Below are positions 9,076 through 17,124 of a stretch of DNA of 57,714 bases, piece by piece. Under the pieces are notes generated by a model that saw nothing but the letters and a program-made list of their open reading frames with translations, made no database searches and was not told the DNA's origin. Both the position numbers and the translations under genes were made by a program. The DNA lies in contig FR901028.1 of the NCBI GenBank assembly GCA_000437555.1, positions 58,817 through 116,530 of the forward strand, in the 5' to 3' direction. The DNA comes from Acidaminococcus sp. CAG:917 (GTDB taxonomy: Bacteria > Bacillota > Clostridia > Christensenellales > CAG-917). Positions within the stretch are counted from its first letter, which is position 1. Each line of letters opens with the position of its first letter.

Positions 9076-10685
9076 TGTGACCTCTTTTGTCTTATATCTA
9101 AACCTGCACTTAAAAACTGTTTGAACAGCGGGTGAGGTTTGTTTGGTCTGCTTTTAAATTCGGGGTGAAACTGAACGCCCACATAAAACGGCATGTCGCT
9201 TATTTCCACCGCCTCGACAAGACGGTTGTCGGGTGACGTTCCGCAAACAGTGAGTCCCGCTTCGACGAATTGCTGTCTGTAAACGTTGTTAAACTCATAG
9301 CGGTGGCGGTGTCTTTCGTCTATTTTATCCAATCCGTAAGCTTTTCTCATTACGGTATGCGGAGCGATACCGCAGGGATAACTGCCAAGCCTGAGTGTGC
9401 CGCCCTTGCCGATTTCATCGCTTTGCCCCGGCATAAAATCGATAACCTTATGAGCGCACTCTTTATCGAATTCGCCGGAGTTGGCGTCCGATATTCCCAA
9501 AACGTCCCTTGCGTATTCGATGACGGCAATTTGCATTCCTAAGCATATTCCGAAATACGGCACGCCATTTTCACGCGCGTATTTTGCGGCAAGAATCATT
9601 CCCTCAATACCTCTTTGTCCAAAGCCTCCGGGAACAATGATTGCGTCTACCTCGCCGAGCGCAGACTCGACCGTTTCGTTTGTGAGCGTTTCGGAATCTA
9701 TCCACTTTATCTCGACATCCGAATCAAGCGAATATGCCGCATGCTTCAACGCTTCAGATACGGACAGATAGGCGTCGTGCAAACGCACGTATTTACCTAC
9801 CAATCCCACCGTTATATTTTGCTTCCTGTTTTTTATCTTGTCAATCATTTCACGCCATTCTTTAAGGTTCGGTTCTTTAGTTTTTATCGAAAGTTCACGG
9901 CACACAATTCCCGAAAAGTTTTGCTTTTCCAGCATGAGCGGAGCTTCGTATAAAACGGGGATTGTCATGTTTTCAAACACGCAGTCGCGTTTGACGTTAC
10001 AAAAGAGGGATATCTTGTCAAATATACTTTTTTCCAAAGGCTCGTCGCATCTGAGCACTATTATGTCGGGATTTATTCCCATACCCAAAAGCTCTTTGAC
10101 GGAGTGCTGCGTGGGTTTGGATTTATGCTCGTCGCTGCCCTTTAAATAAGGAACTAAAGTGACGTGTATAAACAAGCTGTTTTCTCTGCCTACCTCGAGG
10201 GATATCTGTCTTACCGCTTCGATAAAGGGCTGCGATTCTATATCGCCTATGGTTCCGCCTATCTCGGTGATGACGACGTCGGCGTCCGTCTTTTTTGCAA
10301 CGGCGTATATAAACTGTTTTATCTCGTCCGTGACGTGAGGTATGACCTGAATTGTAGAGCCTAAATATTCGCCCCTTCTTTCTTTGTTTAAAACGTTCCA
10401 ATAAATCTTGCCCGTCGTAAGGTTGGAATATTTATTGAGGTTTTCATCGATAAATCTTTCATAATGTCCGAGGTCGAGGTCGGTTTCCGCTCCGTCTTCG
10501 GTGACGAACACCTCGCCGTGCTGATAAGGACTCATGGTTCCGGGGTCTACGTTGATATACGGGTCGAGTTTTTGCGCCGCAACCTTTAACCCTCTCGCCT
10601 TTAAAAGTCTGCCCAGCGATGCCGCCGTTATTCCTTTGCCGAGCCCCGAAACGACTCCGCCCGTTACAAATATATATTTTGTCAT
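9072..10685 (-). CDS. pyrG: CTP synthase, glutamine-hydrolysing
   Basis: PyrG aminates UTP to CTP with ATP and glutamine. The N-terminal synthase domain begins KYIFVTGGVVSGLGKG (P-loop) and contains the PYLNVDPGTMSP-like metal/UTP-binding segment in the form PYINVDPGTMSPYQHGE. The C-terminal glutamine amidotransferase has FGICLGMQ and VQFHPEFKSRP. The length of 537 residues is usual. AAGGAGAGG lies upstream of the ATG. A gap of about 120 bp separates it from asnB; a TATAAT-like box is visible there, but there is no good -35 and no attenuator, so co-transcription with asnB is possible. Confidence 0.98.
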   Translation of the reverse strand: MTKYIFVTGGVVSGLGKGITAASLGRLLKARGLKVAAQKLDPYINVDPGTMSPYQHGEVFVTEDGAETDLDLGHYERFIDENLNKYSNLTTGKIYWNVLNKERRGEYLGSTIQVIPHVTDEIKQFIYAVAKKTDADVVITEIGGTIGDIESQPFIEAVRQISLEVGRENSLFIHVTLVPYLKGSDEHKSKPTQHSVKELLGMGINPDIIVLRCDEPLEKSIFDKISLFCNVKRDCVFENMTIPVLYEAPLMLEKQNFSGIVCRELSIKTKEPNLKEWREMIDKIKNRKQNITVGLVGKYVRLHDAYLSVSEALKHAAYSLDSDVEIKWIDSETLTNETVESALGEVDAIIVPGGFGQRGIEGMILAAKYARENGVPYFGICLGMQIAVIEYARDVLGISDANSGEFDKECAHKVIDFMPGQSDEIGKGGTLRLGSYPCGIAPHTVMRKAYGLDKIDERHRHRYEFNNVYRQQFVEAGLTVCGTSPDNRLVEAVEISDMPFYVGVQFHPEFKSRPNKPHPLFKQFLSAGLDIRQKRSQ

Positions 10686-10808
10686 ATCCTCTCCTTTTCC
10701 GAAATTTACGCAATTTATATTGCCTTTGATTTAAAAATATTTCGTTTGCTTGTTTTTGCCCGATACATAAACTTTCACTGATTATATGCAGCCGATTGGG
10801 CCGTCTTT

Positions 10809-12389
10809 TTAAACTCCGCTGTCGCCGTAGTTTGAAAGCACTCTTGCCGACGGGTCGTCAACCTTGCAACCCGGCCAAGTTTCGTTAGGCATCCAGAATG
10901 CGGGAATCATTTGCGACTGCCCCGTGTAATATTTTTCGAATATTTCACGGTAAAGGAGCGACTCTTTAGATATCGGCGGAACGTGAGCGTATTTCTTTCT
11001 CTTTTCTTCAAATTCCGCATCGGTATATTTTCCGTTTGCGTATTCTTTTAAATAATCGACCATAGAATGTCCCACGGCGTCGGAAAATGCCGCTTTTTCT
11101 CTCATAAGAATATCGTGAGGCAAATAGCTTCCGTCCTCAAAAGCGTGACGCAAAAGATATTTACCCTTGCCGTATACGTTCATCTTCTTTTGAGCGTCTA
11201 TCGCCATAACGTAGCTTGCAAAATCGAGGTCACCGAACGGAACGCGTGCCTCTATCGAGTTTACGGATATGCATCTGTCCGCTCTTAAAACGTCGTAATA
11301 GTGAAGCTCTCTTATTCTCTTTTGCGATTCTTTTTGAAATTCGTCTGCCGACGGCGCAAAGTCGGTGTATTTATATCCGAAAAGCTCGTCCGATATCTCG
11401 CCCGTAAGTAACACTCTGATATCCGTGTTTTCGTGTATGTATTTGCAAACAAGATACATTCCCATGCTTGCCCTTATAGTGGTGATATCATACGTTGCTA
11501 AAAGCTCTATCACTTTTTCGAGAGAATCGATGACCTGCTCTTTCGTCATTATGACCTCGGTGTGATCGGAATGAATGTATTGTGCCACCTGCCTTGCGTA
11601 TTTAAGGTCGATTGCGTCTCCCTCCATACCGATTGCAAACGTCCTTATCGGAGTTTTGTATTCTTTTGCGGCTATTGCGCAGACAAGCGAGGAATCAAGC
11701 CCGCCTGACAGCAAAAATCCCACTTTGGCGTCGGATATAAGCCTCTTTTTAACGGCTGCTACAAGTTTTTCTTTAATGTTTCTGCAAACGGTTTCAAGGT
11801 CGTCCGATACGGTTTTGTCAACCTCTGTCATGTCCCTGTAACAGACAAACTTACCGTCCTCATAATAATGTCCGGGAGGAAACGGAAAAATTTTATCCAC
11901 AAGCCCCATAAGACTTTTCGGCTCTGAAGCAAACATTATATTTTGCGACTTTGTATAACCGTAGTAGAGCGGGCGGATTCCTATCGGGTCCCTTGCCGCT
12001 ATAAACTTGCCTTTTTTGCCGTCGTATATGACAAGCGCAAATTCCGCATCGAGCATTTTAAACATCGAAACGGAATACTTTTCGTAAAGCGGAAGAAGTA
12101 TTTCGCAATCGCTGTCGCTTTTAAAACTATATTCGCTTTTAAGTTCTTCTTTTATCTTCCGATATCCGTATATCTCTCCGTTGCAAACGACATAATTTCC
12201 GTTTAAGGTAAAAGGCTGCATACCTTCAGCGGTCAGCCCCATAATCGAGAGCCTGCCAAAGCCCATTATTCCGTCTTTTAATCCGACTACTTTCATATCG
12301 TCAGGACCTCTCGAGTGCGTCTTATACAATGCCTCTTTTATGTCCTCGCACTCTATATCCCTTCCCGTATAACACATTATCGTACACAT
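10809..12389 (-). CDS. asnB: Asparagine synthase, glutamine-hydrolysing
   Basis: AsnB converts aspartate, ATP and glutamine to asparagine, AMP, PPi and glutamate. Residue 2 is Cys (MCTIMCYTG), the N-terminal nucleophile of class II amidotransferases; RGPDD, the PPi-loop motif SGGLDSSL and LLTGEISDELFGY follow. The length of 526 residues is close to the usual 520-555. GAGAGGT precedes the ATG. About 330 bp of non-coding sequence lies upstream, between asnB and the Amt-PII gene on the same strand. Its position next to pyrG and carAB may reflect shared demand for glutamine. Confidence 0.96.
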   Translation of the reverse strand: MCTIMCYTGRDIECEDIKEALYKTHSRGPDDMKVVGLKDGIMGFGRLSIMGLTAEGMQPFTLNGNYVVCNGEIYGYRKIKEELKSEYSFKSDSDCEILLPLYEKYSVSMFKMLDAEFALVIYDGKKGKFIAARDPIGIRPLYYGYTKSQNIMFASEPKSLMGLVDKIFPFPPGHYYEDGKFVCYRDMTEVDKTVSDDLETVCRNIKEKLVAAVKKRLISDAKVGFLLSGGLDSSLVCAIAAKEYKTPIRTFAIGMEGDAIDLKYARQVAQYIHSDHTEVIMTKEQVIDSLEKVIELLATYDITTIRASMGMYLVCKYIHENTDIRVLLTGEISDELFGYKYTDFAPSADEFQKESQKRIRELHYYDVLRADRCISVNSIEARVPFGDLDFASYVMAIDAQKKMNVYGKGKYLLRHAFEDGSYLPHDILMREKAAFSDAVGHSMVDYLKEYANGKYTDAEFEEKRKKYAHVPPISKESLLYREIFEKYYTGQSQMIPAFWMPNETWPGCKVDDPSARVLSNYGDSGV

Positions 12390-12721
12390 TTTTTACCTCT
12401 CAAAAATTTCTTTGCCGTTTGCTTGATTTGTCGGTTTTTTTTCCTCATTTGCTTTTAGCACCCACACGGTAACCCGCCTACGCTTTTACGTCCTCACGGT
12501 TTAACGCACTTGCGCTTGTCTTTCGGTTGAGTTTTTCGTTTTAGCCTAAATAAACCGCTTTAAACTTTCTTTTTACACGATAAACAACACTTTTTGCCCT
12601 AATTTTTATTTTGGGATACGGTGTTGTTTTACGTCCTTTTATCTTTTAAATTTTTCTGCGTTTATATTTTGCCGTTTAATCTGCATTTCCCTCTCGGCAT
12701 TTGCCGAGAGGGAATTTTGTT
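12390..12721 (-). other. asnB upstream region, possible structured leader
   Basis: This gap of about 330 bp holds an inverted repeat AAACAACAC (12582-12590) / GTGTTGTTT (12621-12629), with an inner CCC/GGG pair, and the strong hairpin at 12687-12714 just after the Amt-PII stop. Nearer asnB the minus strand reads GCGGGTTACCGTG, which faintly resembles a T-box core but lacks the GG that contacts tRNA. I see no clear promoter. It may contain the 5' leader of asnB. Confidence 0.4.
12687..12714. terminator. Strong hairpin after the Amt-PII gene
   Basis: A 12-bp perfect stem (TTCCCTCTCGGC / GCCGAGAGGGAA) with a four-base loop sits 8 bp past the Amt-PII stop codon. In the direction of that gene the hairpin is not followed by a T-run (ATGCAG instead); the T-rich side is on the plus strand. 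It may therefore end transcription poorly and serve as a 3' stabiliser or partial terminator. Confidence 0.6.
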
Positions 12722-14488
12722 TTATTTTGAATCCTGCAAAGCGTCATATCCTTCTTCGCCGGTTCTTACTTTTACTACGTTTTCAACGTCGTATACGAAA
12801 ATCTTTCCGTCGCCTATTTCGCCTGTATAGAGCGCCGCCTTTGCCGCGTCTATGACTGCCGAAACAGGAACCTTCGATACCACGATATCTACCTGCACTT
12901 TAGGCAACAGATTTACCGTAACCGGAACGCCTCTGTAATATTCCTTCTTGCCTTTCTGCTGTCCGTAACCCATGACGTGTGATACGGTCATGCCTGTGAT
13001 TCCTATTTCCGTCAACGCCGCATTGAGCTTTTGCAATCTTTCCTCTTTGCATATAATCTGCACTTTGGTAAACTTATGTTCTTTATCGTCTGCCGCCGCA
13101 GCTTTTTCAACGCCGCTCTTCTTCTCGCTCGAAACGGATATGGAAGTGTCCTCGTCTAAAACTATTCTGCCTTCTACGTCGAATTCGCCTTTTAATCCTT
13201 CCGCTCCTTCGTATGCCAAGGCATAAGAAGCTACGTTCGGTGCAAAATCGGCATATGCGTTGATAAGTCCGTGTTCGGATACGTCAAGTCCTTTTGTTTC
13301 CTCTTCGGGTTTTACTCTGAGTCCCGCCGTCTTTTTGATGATAAAGAAGAACAGTGTCATAAGTAAAGCCGTATAAGCGCAAACCGTGACTATGCCGAGA
13401 GTCTGTATTCCGAGCTGATACCAGTCGCCCGTATAAAAAAGTCCTTTAAGTCCTGCCGGAGCGTTGGGGTTTGCCAAAAGTCCTACCGCTATCGTTCCCC
13501 AAATTCCGTTTGCAAGATGCACTCCGACTGCGCCGACGGGGTCGTCAATATGCAATTTGAGGTCGATAAATTCTATCACAAGCACCACCAAGAATCCCGA
13601 AACAAGTCCTACGACGGTAGCTCCGATTGCGTCCAATGCCGCACAGCCCGCAGTGACTCCGACAAGTCCCGCAAGACAGGCGTTGATACACATCGACACG
13701 TCGGGCTTTTTGTTTTTAATCCAGGTAAAGATAAGCGTAGTGCACGTTGCCACCGCAGGGGCTATAGTTGTGTTCAAAAAGATTGTGGCAAGTTCGGATA
13801 CGCTTGTCGCCGCCGCTCCGTTGAAGCCGTACCAGCCGAACCAGAGTATGAATGCGCCGAGTGCGCCGAGCGGAATGGAATGTCCCATAATAGCGTTTAC
13901 TTTGATGACCTTACCTTTTTCGTCACGTTCGTATTTTCCGATTCTCGGTCCGACCATGATAGCTCCTATCAATGCGGTGAGTCCGCCCACCATATGTATT
14001 GCCGTAGAGCCTGCGTAATCATAGAATCCCATCTGTGCAAGCCAGCCGCCGCCCCAAATCCAGTGAGCTTCGATAGGATACACGACAAGAGAAATTATCG
14101 CCGAATAAATACAATATGCCGAAAACTTCGTTCTCTCTGCCATGGAGCCTGAAACGATTGTCGCCGCAGTTGCGCAAAACACAAGGTTGAACACAAACTT
14201 AGATGCCTCTGTCAGACCCTCCTCGGGAGAGGCGATAAACTCCGTAAACTTACCGAACAAATCCAGGTTCGGTATGCCCACAAGTCCTGCCAAAGCGTCC
14301 TCGCCCATCATAAGTCCGTAACCTAAAAGCATAAATACTACCGTGCCTATGCAAAAGTCCATAAGGTTTTTCATTATAATGTTGCCGGCGTTCTTTGCAC
14401 GGGTAAATCCCGTTTCAACCATTGCAAATCCTGCCTGCATAAAAAAGACCAATGCCGCACCGATTAAATACCAAAATTCTGTAGTCAT
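12722..14488 (-). CDS. Ammonium transporter fused to a PII signalling domain
   Basis: Residues 1 to about 400 form an Amt/Mep/Rh channel with the usual run of membrane helices and the two pore histidines (in AIHMVGG and in VGVHLANGIWG). A linker of about 80 residues leads to a PII (GlnB/GlnK) domain from about residue 475. Its T-loop reads GQQKGKKEYYRG, keeping the tyrosine that is uridylylated in proteobacterial GlnK, and the B-loop reads TGEIGDGKIFV, the ATP/2-oxoglutarate site. Free GlnK normally plugs Amt when nitrogen is sufficient; a fusion would make the gate part of the channel. The gene follows glnN by 18 bp with AAAAGGAGT upstream, so the two form an operon under the attenuator at 16645-16691. 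Confidence 0.95.
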   Translation of the reverse strand: MTTEFWYLIGAALVFFMQAGFAMVETGFTRAKNAGNIIMKNLMDFCIGTVVFMLLGYGLMMGEDALAGLVGIPNLDLFGKFTEFIASPEEGLTEASKFVFNLVFCATAATIVSGSMAERTKFSAYCIYSAIISLVVYPIEAHWIWGGGWLAQMGFYDYAGSTAIHMVGGLTALIGAIMVGPRIGKYERDEKGKVIKVNAIMGHSIPLGALGAFILWFGWYGFNGAAATSVSELATIFLNTTIAPAVATCTTLIFTWIKNKKPDVSMCINACLAGLVGVTAGCAALDAIGATVVGLVSGFLVVLVIEFIDLKLHIDDPVGAVGVHLANGIWGTIAVGLLANPNAPAGLKGLFYTGDWYQLGIQTLGIVTVCAYTALLMTLFFFIIKKTAGLRVKPEEETKGLDVSEHGLINAYADFAPNVASYALAYEGAEGLKGEFDVEGRIVLDEDTSISVSSEKKSGVEKAAAADDKEHKFTKVQIICKEERLQKLNAALTEIGITGMTVSHVMGYGQQKGKKEYYRGVPVTVNLLPKVQVDIVVSKVPVSAVIDAAKAALYTGEIGDGKIFVYDVENVVKVRTGEEGYDALQDSK

Positions 14489-14506
14489 AAAATACTCCTT
14501 TTGAGC

Positions 14507-16597
14507 TTATACTCCGAAAAGCAGCTCTCCGTATGTCGGGAACGGCCAACATTCTTTTGAACATACCGTTTCCGCTTCGTCAGCCAAAAGACGGAGCCTG
14601 CTCATGGCCGGAAGCACCCGGTCACGTATTTTTGCCGACTCGCAAACTACGTCGCTTTCCTCTTTTGCCTTAATCACTTCGTCTTCGAGTTCGCCCGCCA
14701 TATCGAACATGGCGTCGGATATAGTTGAAAGTTTAGAAATCGTCTTTGTTTCAAACATACATTCTACCTTCTCCGAAACCGTTTTCTTTTTAATTACCGT
14801 ATCGCAAAGCTCGCCTACATATTTTTCTATTGCCGGCAAAATCTGTTTTTTTGCCATATCCGCCATCGTGTTCGCTTCGATAATCACCGTTTTGCAATAG
14901 TTTTCAAGCATTATCTCACATCTCGATTCAAGTTCTTCCTTTGTAAAAATTCCATGAGATATAAGCATATCCGCATTCTTTTTATCAAGAAGATGAGGCA
15001 TACAGTCCGCCGTCGTCTTATAGTTTGAAAGTCCTCGTCTTTCGGCTTCGGCAATCCATTCGTCGTCATAGCCGTTGCCGTTGAAAATTATTCTCTTGTG
15101 GTCCTTTATCGTCTTTTTGATGACTTCTTGAAGTTTTGCTTTAAAATCCTGAGCCCCTTCCAGCTTGTCGGCATATTGCTTTAAAGATTCCGCAACCGCC
15201 GCGTTCAGCATCATATTGGCGCACGCTATGCTGTTTGACGAGCCGAGCATCCTGAATTCAAACTTGTTTCCCGTAAAAGCAAACGGCGACGTCCTGTTGC
15301 GGTCGGTAGTGTCTTTAATAAATTTAGGCAACACGTCGACGCCGAGCTTCATTTGCTTTTTCTCTCTTGCGCTGTATGGCTTATCGTTTTCAATCGCTTC
15401 AAGCACCGCGCTGAGTTCTTCGCCCAAAAACATCGATATGACCGCGGGCGGAGCTTCGTTTGCTCCGAGACGGTGGTCGTTGCCCGCCGTCGCAACGGAC
15501 AGTCTCAATAAATCCTGATAGTCGTCAACCGCCTTAATTACGGCGCAGAGGAATATCAAAAATTGTGCGTTTTCATAAGGCGTTTCGCCGGGGGTGAGCA
15601 GATTTACTCCCGTATCCGTCGTCATTGACCAGTTGTTGTGCTTGCCGCTTCCGTTGACTCCTGCAAAAGGTTTTTCGTGCAACAGGCATACAAGGTCATG
15701 ACGCTTTGCCACCTTTTGCATTATCTCCATCGTAAGTTGGTTTTGGTCGGTTGCAATGTTCGTCGTCGAATATATCGGGGCAAGTTCGTGTTGTGCGGGC
15801 GCGACTTCGTTATGTTGAGTCTTTGCAAGAATACCGAGTTTCCAAAGTTCGTCGTTGAGGTCGTGCATAAAGTCAATAACTCTGGGCTTTATAACTCCGA
15901 AATAATGGTCGTCCATCTCCTGACCCTTAGGCGGTTTTGCGCCGAAAAGCGTTCTGCCCGTATAAATCAAATCGGGTCTTTGGTCATACAGCTTTTTGTC
16001 CACCAAAAAATATTCTTGCTCAGGTCCGACGCTCGTTTTAACGCACTTTGCCGTATCGTTTCCGAACAGTTTTAAGATTCTTAGCGCTTGCTTGTTTAAT
16101 GCCTCCATAGAACGCAGAAGCGGAGTTTTTTTGTCAAGTGCCTCGCCTCCGTATGAACAGAAAGCGGTGGGAATACATAGCGTTTTATCCTTTATAAACG
16201 CATAACTCGTCGGGTCCCACGCCGTATAACCTCTTGCCTCAAACGTTGCCCTGAGTCCTCCCGACGGGAAACTCGAGGCGTCGGGTTCGCCCTTTATAAG
16301 TTCCTTTCCCGAAAACTCCATAATCACTCTGCCGTCGGGAGCGGGACTGATAAATCCGTCGTGTTTTTCCGCCGTGATACCCGTCAAAGGTTGAAACCAG
16401 TGCGTGTAGTGCGTCGCACCCTTTTGAACCGCCCAATCTTTCATTGCCGTTGCAACGGCGTTAGCGACCGATAGGTCGAGGGTTGCGCCCTCGTCGATAG
16501 TTTTTCTCAGCGAATTGTATACGTCCGCAGAGAGCATAGAGCGCATAACTCTGTCGTCAAAAACCATACTTGAAAAATAATCCGATACCGTTTGCAT
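14507..16597 (-). CDS. glnN: Type III glutamine synthetase
   Basis: The enzyme makes glutamine from glutamate, ammonia and ATP; type III (GlnN) enzymes are about 700-residue dodecamers found in Bacteroidota, cyanobacteria and Clostridia. The 696-residue product has GPEQEYFLVDKKLY, PAQHELAPIY, GSGKHNNWSM and FRMLGSSNSIACANMMLNAA, all of the type III pattern. I start at the ATG at 16597 because AAAAGGAGAAAAA stands before it; the open frame extends 44 codons further upstream, but that part runs back through the leader hairpin and is not protein. Transcription comes from the promoter at 16701-16729, and the leader has an intrinsic terminator with an ANTAR-type hairpin. The gene is divergent from glutamate synthase. 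Confidence 0.96.
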   Translation of the reverse strand: MQTVSDYFSSMVFDDRVMRSMLSADVYNSLRKTIDEGATLDLSVANAVATAMKDWAVQKGATHYTHWFQPLTGITAEKHDGFISPAPDGRVIMEFSGKELIKGEPDASSFPSGGLRATFEARGYTAWDPTSYAFIKDKTLCIPTAFCSYGGEALDKKTPLLRSMEALNKQALRILKLFGNDTAKCVKTSVGPEQEYFLVDKKLYDQRPDLIYTGRTLFGAKPPKGQEMDDHYFGVIKPRVIDFMHDLNDELWKLGILAKTQHNEVAPAQHELAPIYSTTNIATDQNQLTMEIMQKVAKRHDLVCLLHEKPFAGVNGSGKHNNWSMTTDTGVNLLTPGETPYENAQFLIFLCAVIKAVDDYQDLLRLSVATAGNDHRLGANEAPPAVISMFLGEELSAVLEAIENDKPYSAREKKQMKLGVDVLPKFIKDTTDRNRTSPFAFTGNKFEFRMLGSSNSIACANMMLNAAVAESLKQYADKLEGAQDFKAKLQEVIKKTIKDHKRIIFNGNGYDDEWIAEAERRGLSNYKTTADCMPHLLDKKNADMLISHGIFTKEELESRCEIMLENYCKTVIIEANTMADMAKKQILPAIEKYVGELCDTVIKKKTVSEKVECMFETKTISKLSTISDAMFDMAGELEDEVIKAKEESDVVCESAKIRDRVLPAMSRLRLLADEAETVCSKECWPFPTYGELLFGV

Positions 16598-16644
16598 AAA
16601 TTTTTCTCCTTTTAAATTTTTCGGCAATGCCTGTTTCACGGCAT

Positions 16645-16691
16645 AAAAAAAAGCGTCTTCGAGACTAAGTCTCAAAGACGCCTTTGCCTTT
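16645..16691 (-). promoter_or_regulatory. glnN leader attenuator with ANTAR-type hairpin
   Basis: Two alternative structures share bases. Antiterminator: a 6-bp stem (minus strand AAAGGC / GTCTTT, 16686-16691 with 16674-16679) closing the hexaloop AAAGGC (16680-16685), which has A at position 1 and G at position 4, the signature of RNA bound by ANTAR domains. Terminator: a long stem starting GCGTCTT and ending AAGACGC (16653-16681) followed by eight T (16645-16652). The GTCTTT arm and a loop base belong to both, so only one can form. The design predicts read-through into glnN-amt when an ANTAR protein holds the first hairpin. No second A1/G4 hairpin is visible. Confidence 0.75.
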
Positions 16692-16700
16692 TTCGCTTGC

Positions 16701-16729
16701 ATTATACAAAAGGTTTTTTTTGTTGTCAA
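16701..16729 (-). promoter_or_regulatory. Promoter of glnN-amt
   Basis: On the minus strand TTGACA (16724-16729) and TATAAT (16701-16706) are both perfect consensus boxes with a 17-bp spacer. The transcript should start near 16694, only a few bases before the ANTAR-type hairpin. A perfect promoter fits control by termination after initiation. Confidence 0.9.
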
Positions 16730-17000
16730 CGATTTTTTTTAAATTTTTTTTCTCTTTTTTTTAGTTTGTTACTTATCTCTTTTCTCTTTTTTCGGCGCAT
16801 ATAAATATATATATAAAAGAGAGTATCATACCCTATCCTATTATTTTTTTCGCTGAATTGTACTCATTTTAATCTGCCGCCGAAGATTGCCTACCGCTGT
16901 TAAATCAAATGCGACTATCCTTTTAAAATTCATACGGCTAAAAGGCAAAATCTTTACCTTTTTTTACCGCAATTTTAAGACAAATTTTTTTGCTCGGTTG

Positions 17001-17029
17001 TTGACAACCTTAAAATACTGTGCTATAAT
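17001..17029 (+). promoter_or_regulatory. Promoter of the glutamate synthase genes
   Basis: TTGACA (17001-17006) and TATAAT (17024-17029) are perfect consensus boxes 17 bp apart. The predicted start near 17036 is at the foot of the leader hairpin. It mirrors the glnN promoter about 270 bp away on the other strand. Confidence 0.9.
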
Positions 17030-17037
17030 CTCGCTGA

Positions 17038-17096
17038 AAATGAGCAAAGACGTTCGTTTCAGAGTTTTGACGACTCTGAAAAGGGCGTCTTTTTTT
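17038..17096 (+). promoter_or_regulatory. Glutamate synthase leader attenuator with ANTAR-type hairpin
   Basis: Antiterminator: an 8-bp stem AAATGAGC (17038-17045) / GTTCGTTT (17052-17059) closes the hexaloop AAAGAC (17046-17051), again with A1 and G4. Terminator: AAAGACG (17046-17052) pairs with CGTCTTT (17086-17092), and TTTCAGAGT (17057-17065) pairs with ACTCTGAAA (17073-17081), followed by a T-run to 17097. The whole hexaloop and the 3' arm of the antiterminator are reused in the terminator, so the two are exclusive. Loop sequence, position and logic match the glnN leader. The likely binder is the ANTAR protein encoded at 21920-22504. Confidence 0.75.
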
Positions 17097-17124
17097 ATTT
17101 GCAAAAATTACTAAGAGGTCACAA

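Noticed and set aside
12421..12500. T-box riboswitch upstream of asnB
   Set aside because: GCGGGTTACCGTG resembles the T-box core but lacks the tRNA-pairing TGG, and no stem I, specifier loop or terminator could be drawn.
13517..14152. Long open frame of 211 codons opposite the Amt gene
   Set aside because: It is the reverse strand of a clear conserved gene, has no ribosome binding site and a composition unlike a protein. Similar antisense frames at 19475-20242, 23704-24333 and 31698-32195 were rejected for the same reason.
16598..16729. N-terminal extension of glnN by 44 codons
   Set aside because: It runs back through the leader terminator to the -10 box of the promoter; the ATG at 16597 has AAAAGGAGAAAAA before it and gives the normal protein.
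16645..17096. Glutamine riboswitch (glnA or downstream-peptide RNA)
   Set aside because: The leaders are too short and lack the three-way junction; the A1/G4 hexaloop plus terminator fits ANTAR control better, and an ANTAR gene is present.
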